IMG/VR virus record: IMGVR_UViG_3300009528_000020
Coordinates: 1 to 44,504 of that record
DNA: 44,504 nt
Source: a virus
Direction: 5' to 3' (one strand)
Below, one piece after another: positions 40,602 to 44,504 of the stretch. The position numbers and the translations under genes are program-made. Below the pieces are notes generated by a model. The model was not told where the DNA came from. It searched no databases and was given only the letters and a program-made list of their open reading frames with translations. Position 1 is the stretch's first letter. The number at the start of each line of letters is the position of its first letter.

Positions 40602-40897
40602 TCCTCTTCCTAAAAAGAAACAAAGAAAACAAACAAACCTTTAAGAGTACTAGTGCACTAACTATGTTAGTACGTTCTTTCTTTGTTTACTCTTATTAGT
40701 TAGCAATTTCCGTGCCAAAGTTTAAATAGCGTCAACGCAAGGTATGAACGAGCTAAGTGCGCTTATCTAAAATAGATAGCACGCTCTGTATTGCGCTTTA
40801 TATGATAGAACATAGTTTAGTGTTCACAAAATAGCATTGAGAAAGAGCAAATAGTCTTACTACGAGGCCCGGTTAAAGGCCCCGGATGTAAAACTAC
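40602..40897. other. Non-coding control region (about 300 bp)
   Basis: No gene seen. It contains a long inverted repeat: AAACAAAGAAA (40618-40628) with TTTCTTTGTTT (40678-40688), enclosing GTACTA/TAGTAC (40647-40652/40668-40673) and the palindrome AGTGCACT. Further a hairpin TATCTA-AAA-TAGATA (40764-40778), the second 14-bp repeat copy (40839-40852) and GGCC...GGCC at about 40866-40884. It resembles an origin or an early control region between divergent modules. Confidence 0.5.
40839..40852. repeat. 14-bp repeat copy B (GAGAAAGAGCAAAT)
   Basis: Same 14-mer as at 40071-40084, in the non-coding control region. Confidence 0.6.
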
Positions 40898-41053
40898 TTA
40901 ATAATATAACTTCTCTTCTTCCCGTTGTCGTTCTACTAATTCGTCGAAGTCTGTGTCCACAAAAAAGAATTTGTTTCCGTCGGTGTCTTCAATTGTGATT
41001 GTATCCATAGAGATTGGTCTGTTGTGCTGGACTGTGATCTCTTTAATTCTCAT
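40898..41053 (-). CDS. Small acidic protein (51 aa)
   Basis: ATG 41053 after GGAGGTAGAACG; own promoter at 41084-41111. MRIKEITVQHNRPISMDTITIEDTDGNKFFFVDTDFDELVERQREEEKLYY, a small beta-alpha protein. First gene of the minus-strand module. No family recognised. Confidence 0.65.
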   Translation of the reverse strand: MRIKEITVQHNRPISMDTITIEDTDGNKFFFVDTDFDELVERQREEEKLYY

Positions 41054-41083
41054 CGTTCTACCTCCATTATTTAGGATGCCCCT

Positions 41084-41111
41084 ACTATAGCATAATCTAG
41101 CAGTTTGTCAA
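41084..41111 (-). promoter_or_regulatory. Consensus promoter (CTTGACAA cassette)
   Basis: Minus: TTGACA (41111-41106), 16-base spacer ending ATGC, TATAGT (41089-41084), leader GCATCCTAAATAATGGAGGTAG, ATG 41053. Divergent from the packaging promoter at 41217. Confidence 0.85.
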
Positions 41112-41216
41112 GTATGAGTACAATAATACTCAAAAGAGAGTATAAAAAGTATTTAAGGTATAATTCCTGCAATAATAATGCCTTAGATGTGCATGGTTAA
41201 GGGATAAGGAGGAGGC

Positions 41217-41243
41217 TTGACAACAAAGGAGGATGTATATAAT
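41217..41243 (+). promoter_or_regulatory. Probable promoter of the packaging operon
   Basis: CTTGACAA gives a perfect -35 TTGACA (41217-41222); TATAAT lies at 41238-41243 with a 15-base spacer (slightly short). A start at about 41250 would make the ATG-led message leaderless. The same region holds two SD-like sequences, so promoter and start region overlap. Confidence 0.5.
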
Positions 41244-41249
41244 AGGAGT

Positions 41250-41696
41250 ATGAAGAAGAAAAAAGGCAAATCCCCCAGGAGGATATTAGCGGAGAAGACA
41301 TTTAAAGATCCGAAAAGCCCAGCGTTTTTGAGTAAGGTTAAGAGCTTGAAATTGGCAGGTTATAGTGATAAAGTAGCGGAACATAAGAGTAGTGAATTGT
41401 TGAGAAATGTTAATTTCACAGACGCAGACATCGAAGAATTCAAGTCTTTCGCCCAACAAGATAGCAAAGTTGACCAACTTTTATGGCGCAAGCTCGAACA
41501 ACTAGCAAAAGAAGACAAGATAAGCGCAAAAGACTACGCTAATTTGCTTCATCAGAAGGAGTTAGACGCAAAACTCAAGGGTAAGATGATACAGCTCATT
41601 GAAAAGAAGGTTGCTATAGTAAATGTTGGTATTCCTCGGCAGAAATGCCCTGAGTGTGGCCATACAATGGATTACCTGAAGGAAGGAGAGGAGTAA
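41250..41696 (+). CDS. Terminase small subunit candidate (148 aa)
   Basis: ATG 41250 used; a TTG at 41217 with AAGGAGGAGG upstream would add 11 residues. Basic N-terminus, then the small-terminase pattern FLSKVKSLKLAGYSDKVAEHKSSELLRN (helix-turn-helix), a helical middle and a C-terminal zinc ribbon with CPECGHTM. Known role: recognises the packaging site and regulates the large subunit. No sequence match proven; position at the head of the packaging operon fits. Confidence 0.6.
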   Translation: MKKKKGKSPRRILAEKTFKDPKSPAFLSKVKSLKLAGYSDKVAEHKSSELLRNVNFTDADIEEFKSFAQQDSKVDQLLWRKLEQLAKEDKISAKDYANLLHQKELDAKLKGKMIQLIEKKVAIVNVGIPRQKCPECGHTMDYLKEGEE

Positions 41697-41810
41697 ATGT
41701 ATATGAAAATAGGTGATAGGTGGTGGGAACGAATAACAACGGCGGAGATAGATGTTAATGCTATTGGTGTTTGTGAGGCTTCTGAAGCGGAAGAGAAAGA
41801 CGGTGGTTAA
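41697..41810 (+). CDS. Small acidic protein (37 aa)
   Basis: Starts right after the previous stop with GGAGAGGAG as SD. MYMKIGDRWWERITTAEIDVNAIGVCEASEAEEKDGG. No family. Confidence 0.5.
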   Translation: MYMKIGDRWWERITTAEIDVNAIGVCEASEAEEKDGG

Positions 41811-41892
41811 CATAAATACTGTTATAGGAATAACATATGTTAGCACGTGTCCTGGGGAGAGGGATAATAATGCTTGAAAGGAGCGTGGGTAA

Positions 41893-42030
41893 ATGCTTAG
41901 ATACATTTTGATTGCTGTGTTGGTTGTCTCGGTGGCTCTTAATGTGTGGCTTCGGATACAGATAAATAAGAGTTGGTCAACAAAGGATTTAATTGATAGA
42001 GCTAAAGGAAAGATACGTGGATATAGATGA
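41893..42030 (+). CDS. Small membrane-anchored protein (45 aa)
   Basis: ATG 41893 after AAAGGAGCGTGG. MLRYILIAVLVVSVALNVWLRIQINKSWSTKDLIDRAKG..., one N-terminal membrane helix and a charged tail. The stretch 41811-41892 and 42031-42132 holds no certain gene, only a TGA-interrupted frame (42051-42167). Confidence 0.5.
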   Translation: MLRYILIAVLVVSVALNVWLRIQINKSWSTKDLIDRAKGKIRGYR

Positions 42031-42132
42031 GCAACAAGCCAGGGGGGGGAGCATGACCCAGATCGGAAGTCCAAATATATAAGAAAGGTCACTTCTACGA
42101 TATAACAAAAAATCAAGAGTTGGGAGGACACC

Positions 42133-42378
42133 ATGTGGTTATCACAAAAACTAAAGAGCAGCAAAGATTATGAAGCTGATTACCACTTTGAAATGGTTGA
42201 GCTTATAGCCGAAAAGAGTCCGCTTCTCGATTTATTAGAACAAGTAAGAAATGAACAAACGAGTGCCATAGAAAATTATCTAAAGCTAAGAATAAAATCA
42301 AAACCATTTTATTTACCTCGCTTTTTATGGAAATTTATATTATCAAAATTAGTTTATTTACAGTATTTCGAGGCTTGA
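42133..42378 (+). CDS. Hypothetical protein (81 aa)
   Basis: SD TTGGGAGGAC. MWLSQKLKSSKDYEADYHFEMVELIAEKSPLLDLLEQVRNEQTSAIENYLKLRIKSKPFYLPRFLWKFILSKLVYLQYFEA, helical. Contiguous with the next gene. Confidence 0.55.
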   Translation: MWLSQKLKSSKDYEADYHFEMVELIAEKSPLLDLLEQVRNEQTSAIENYLKLRIKSKPFYLPRFLWKFILSKLVYLQYFEA

Positions 42379-42576
42379 ATGAAAGTAGAGTTTTGTGACA
42401 ATTTAATTTCCTTTAAAGCTTATCAAATCACCATTGAGACGATTGAAGATGCCCAGAAACTTGAAGACATAATTGATAACTTACGAGCTATCCCATTACC
42501 AACAGGACTTCGTAGTTTTGTGAATGAGTTGGATTCCAGATTAAATAAAATTAGAGAAAGATATGGAAGTTTGTAG
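42379..42576 (+). CDS. Small hypothetical protein (65 aa)
   Basis: Begins after the previous stop. MKVEFCDNLISFKAYQITIETIEDAQKLEDIIDNL..., alpha/beta. No family. Confidence 0.6.
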   Translation: MKVEFCDNLISFKAYQITIETIEDAQKLEDIIDNLRAIPLPTGLRSFVNELDSRLNKIRERYGSL

Positions 42577-42622
42577 GTCACTCATGCTATACAGCAAAAA
42601 ATTACATCTCAGGAGGTGTAAA

Positions 42623-42835
42623 ATGAAGTTTATTATCCTCAATGAAAAAGGGGATGAAACTTTGGTAGTTTCGCCTAATCGGGTAGCTACTGAGTTTCAG
42701 AAGCAAAAGGAAAAGGGTAGATATGCAGTTAATCCAAAAACTGGTGAAGAGTATAAAACGGCTGAGGAAATCCCGGACACAGTTGATGAACTGCTTTGGG
42801 GTAAACTCGAACACAGAGGAGAGCATGGAAATTAA
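42623..42835 (+). CDS. Small hypothetical protein (70 aa)
   Basis: Start at 42623 has AGGAGGTG; the longer frame start (42563) is rejected. MKFIILNEKGDETLVVSPNRVATEFQKQ.... The C-terminus overlaps the next start. Confidence 0.6.
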   Translation: MKFIILNEKGDETLVVSPNRVATEFQKQKEKGRYAVNPKTGEEYKTAEEIPDTVDELLWGKLEHRGEHGN

Positions 42836-43376
42836 CAATGGCTGTTTCTTGGGAGCTCATTTCAATTTTATTGCTATTGATGATGTAGTGGAGACTGGCG
42901 CTCCTTTGACCGAAGAGACATTTCGTGAATGGTTACGAGAAATATTTGTAGAGCGGAACACGGGAACTAATAGTTATACTACTTCGGGTTTTGGCGACTG
43001 GATGACACCTGATAATGAAGTAGCTACTAACACTAAACGAAGAGTTAAAAAGCAAGCACTTAACCTTCTCAGACGCTTTATTACTCCCTCACAGTGGCAA
43101 GACTATAATTCTTTAGGATACTTTTCTCAAAAGGATGGCAAGGGTAGAACTTGGAAATTCAAGAAGGATCACCATTATCCCATCGAGTGCGATGGCCAAC
43201 AAATTTGTATTGATCCAGAGCTAGGAGCACCTGATGAGGATTTACTTCTACAGGTTTGGCTAGAGATAATTGGGGGTAGGGCGGAAGAGATTCTCCCAAC
43301 TGCTCAAGAATGGGTTGTACAATATCTTACTATTGACTACCCCAGGCATCATGGAGTGGTATATGAAATTACATAA
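42825..43376 (+). CDS. Hypothetical protein (183 aa)
   Basis: Start at 42825 (AGAGGAGAGC upstream). Mixed alpha/beta protein with DHHYPIECDGQQICIDPELGAPDEDLLLQVW near the middle. No family recognised. Position between small and large terminase genes may suggest a packaging accessory role (weak). Confidence 0.6.
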   Translation: MEINNGCFLGAHFNFIAIDDVVETGAPLTEETFREWLREIFVERNTGTNSYTTSGFGDWMTPDNEVATNTKRRVKKQALNLLRRFITPSQWQDYNSLGYFSQKDGKGRTWKFKKDHHYPIECDGQQICIDPELGAPDEDLLLQVWLEIIGGRAEEILPTAQEWVVQYLTIDYPRHHGVVYEIT

Positions 43377-43390
43377 TAAAAGAGGCATAA

Positions 43391-43570
43391 ATGACCCATA
43401 AACAACTCCAGCAAATACTATTTCTTCTCCGTGAGCAAGCCGATAAGAATCCCTATTTTATCTTCGTTTACGACTGGGGTATAGTGAACTTATCGGATAG
43501 GGTTGTAACAGCTAGAGAAATAGCGCAGTGTGTTAATGGAGCGAGATTCCCGCCCATTGGGAAAAATTAG
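43391..43570 (+). CDS. Small hypothetical protein (59 aa)
   Basis: MTHKQLQQILFLLREQADKNPYFIFVYDWGIVNLSDRVVTAREIAQCVNGARFPPIGKN, ending at the next TTG. Good alpha/beta composition. No family. Confidence 0.55.
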   Translation: MTHKQLQQILFLLREQADKNPYFIFVYDWGIVNLSDRVVTAREIAQCVNGARFPPIGKN

Positions 43571-43828
43571 TTGAAAAAAAATAAACTGAGTCCAATTCAA
43601 AAATTAACTGGGGAGAGGGGAAATGTTTGTAAGTTGCCCTTTGATTATTTTAACTTGTGGTGCTGTGATTGTAATTTAAGACATCAAGTTTTTATTGAGA
43701 AAGTGGATATGAATACAATACGAATTTGCATGGTGAGAGATGAAACAGCAACTATGGAGCGGCGAGAATTGGGAAAATTGAAGAAAAGATATAAGAAATT
43801 AAAAAAAGGGGGGGGCTTGACACCTTAG
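43571..43828 (+). CDS. Cysteine-containing protein with TTG start (85 aa)
   Basis: TTG directly after the previous TAG. MKKNKLSPIQKLTGERGNVCKLPFDYFNLWCCDCNLRHQVFIEKV...: C(x)nCCDC...RH, a possible zinc site. Its 3' end overlaps a plus-strand promoter (43817). Confidence 0.5.
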   Translation: MKKNKLSPIQKLTGERGNVCKLPFDYFNLWCCDCNLRHQVFIEKVDMNTIRICMVRDETATMERRELGKLKKRYKKLKKGGGLTP

Positions 43829-43845
43829 CTTAAATATGTTAATAT
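43817..43845 (+). promoter_or_regulatory. Plus-strand consensus promoter
   Basis: TTGACA (43817-43822), 17-base spacer, TAATAT (43840-43845). Reads towards 43881. Confidence 0.72.
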
Positions 43846-43880
43846 AAATGTGTAATAATAGTGAAGTTAAAAAGAACTTA

Positions 43881-44009
43881 ATGGCGCAAATCTCCGAGGC
43901 TCTGAATATTGTATTAGAGCCGGGTTTCGGGGAAATTAGAATAGTCATAGATAAAAAGCGGGGGATTTATGATGTTATTCCCTCTCCCCGAATTCGAGTG
44001 AAGAGTTGA
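43881..44009 (+). CDS. Small DUF2292-like protein (42 aa)
   Basis: ATG 43881. MAQISEALNIVLEPGFGEIRIVIDKKRGIYDVIPSPRIRVKS resembles the short DUF2292 pattern (GFGxIxIxIxxxxxIYDVIPS). An earlier in-frame ATG (43848) lies before the predicted transcription start. Confidence 0.5.
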   Translation: MAQISEALNIVLEPGFGEIRIVIDKKRGIYDVIPSPRIRVKS

Positions 44010-44092
44010 ATAAGGATATAAGTTGGGGAATTGTAATAGTCTTATTGAGCTATATAGCTGTAGTTTGGTTAATAATTATTTCAGTTGGTTGA
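44006..44092 (+). CDS. Small membrane peptide (28 aa)
   Basis: TTG 44006 overlapping the previous stop. MNKDISWGIVIVLLSYIAVVWLIIISVG is one membrane helix. No clear SD. Confidence 0.4.
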   Translation: MNKDISWGIVIVLLSYIAVVWLIIISVG

Positions 44093-44125
44093 CAACTTAA
44101 TATAGTCTGACCTACTCTGAACTTG

Positions 44126-44197
44126 AGCGGTCAATTTAGTCTCTAGGTGGATAGGGGTGTCTCCCTGTCGCTAGTGGCTAAGTTGGCCGCTTTTTTT
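44126..44197 (+). terminator. Long structured hairpin with T-run (terminator / small RNA end)
   Basis: AGCGGTCAATTTAG (44126-44139) pairs with CTAAGTTGGCCGCT (44178-44191), 14 pairs, the two U-G pairs valid only on the plus strand. Inside are CTAG/CTAG and AGGG/CCCT helices; TTTTTTTA follows. A TTGACA at 44089-44094 upstream could be the -35 of a dedicated small-RNA promoter, though the -10 is weak. Confidence 0.7.
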
Positions 44198-44222
44198 ATT
44201 GATATTATAGTTTATCTTCTCA

Positions 44223-44259
44223 TTTACCGAAGTTTAACTATTTTTACCGAAGTTTAACT
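44223..44259 (+). repeat. Two 17-bp direct repeats (TTTACCGAAGTTTAACT), 20-bp period
   Basis: Copies at 44223-44239 and 44243-44259; a partial third copy (ACCGGGGTTTA) at 44272. The 20-base period is close to two DNA turns, so this fits a binding-site array for a regulator, in front of terL. Confidence 0.7.
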
Positions 44260-44355
44260 GAAAAGGTATCAACCGGGGTTTATCTCGGATATGAACTCCC
44301 CATAACTTTTATGATGGGGATAAAATCTAAAGCCAGGTCGCTCTTGGCGAAATAG

Positions 44356-44393
44356 ACGCTCTGACTGCCGGCAGGCGCTCAGGGCGTTTTTTT
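44356..44393 (+). terminator. Intrinsic terminator in front of terL
   Basis: ACGCTCTGA (44356-44364) pairs with TCAGGGCGT (44379-44387), nine pairs with one T-G, then seven T. The loop contains the palindrome CTGCCGGCAG. It lies only about 18 bases before the terL ATG, so it limits or controls read-through into terL. An upstream leader (about 44265-44355) has a CCCCAT/ATGGGG helix. Confidence 0.78.
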
Positions 44394-44410
44394 ATTATGT
44401 GCAAAAAGAT

Positions 44411-44504
44411 ATGGAAGAAAATAGAAGCGACGTTGAGAGACTCAAAGCCAAGGCATTATCATCTCTTTATGAGTTTAATTACCTAATTTTAGGGTTTAAC
44501 GCAG
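44411..44504 (+). CDS. terL: Terminase large subunit, N-terminal part (partial, 3' end outside window)
   Basis: ATG 44411 (a GTG at 44399 is possible) opens a frame to the last base: MEENRSDVERLKAKALSSLYEFNYLILGFNA. The LYEFNYLILGFN helix is like the start of terminase large subunits (LYFFxKxVLGxx). No SD is evident, because a terminator stem ends close by. The C-terminal end is at 1-716. One base is left over at the right edge and two at the left, so the frames would join in phase. Confidence 0.6.
   Translation, partial: MEENRSDVERLKAKALSSLYEFNYLILGFNA

Noticed and set aside
42060-42069. AGATCGGAAG, ten bases identical to a sequencing-adapter core
   Set aside because: The next bases do not match the adapter and the neighbouring sequence is continuous with coding text, so it is chance.
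1-44504. CRISPR array or complete tRNA gene
   Set aside because: No regularly spaced repeat of 24-40 bases and no GGTTCRA-type T-arm with matching acceptor stem was seen by eye.

Overview
This window is the near-complete genome of a tailed bacteriophage with podovirus-like architecture, 44.5 kb. Genes are dense, small and mostly overlapping by ATGA or TAATG. Shine-Dalgarno sites are strong (AGGAGG type), the code is standard bacterial (TAA, TAG and TGA all used as stops), and promoters are of sigma-70 type, so the host is a bacterium. The AT-rich sequence, a cyclic-di-GMP riboswitch, intrinsic terminators and many divergent small proteins suggest an uncultured or environmental host, but nothing here fixes its taxonomy. 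The terminase large subunit gene is cut by the window: its start is at the right edge (44411 onward) and its nuclease end at the left edge (to 716). The contig therefore looks like a circularly permuted genome opened inside terL, with roughly the ATPase-coding part missing.

Layout. 1-23708 (+): structural module with terL end, portal, scaffold, major capsid protein, small head proteins, a beta-rich repeat protein, a methyltransferase and two GT-A glycosyltransferases, a head-tail adaptor, a fibre-like protein with a carbohydrate-binding-like domain, a probable nozzle/propeller protein, and three large Pro/coiled-coil proteins that look like an ejection apparatus. 23705-24059 (-): a two-gene island with its own consensus promoter. 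24110-28734 (+): lysis and host-interaction module with an XhlA-like holin candidate, a possible TIM-barrel hydrolase, small membrane proteins, a lytic transglycosylase, a secreted trypsin-like serine protease, and several miniproteins.

28816-41053 (-): early/middle module with a metallophosphoesterase, a DEDD (IS110-type) recombinase flanked by structured RNA, a RecA-fold ATPase, a Bet/RecT annealase, an HNH nuclease and about 25 miniproteins, many of them zinc ribbons. The most striking element lies upstream of the HNH gene. It is a class I cyclic-di-GMP (GEMM) riboswitch at 38147-38237, with its own promoter (38276-38304) and an intrinsic terminator (38099-38135). It sits at the head of the recombination/replication operon, so the host second messenger probably gates early phage gene expression.

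41217-44504 (+): packaging module with a small-terminase candidate, a run of unknown small genes, a structured RNA with a terminator, an operator-like direct repeat and a second terminator just before terL. At least five minus-strand promoters share a CTTGACAA / TGCTATA cassette, which indicates coordinated early regulation. No conventional tyrosine or serine integrase is visible. The DEDD recombinase is the only candidate for an integration or inversion enzyme.
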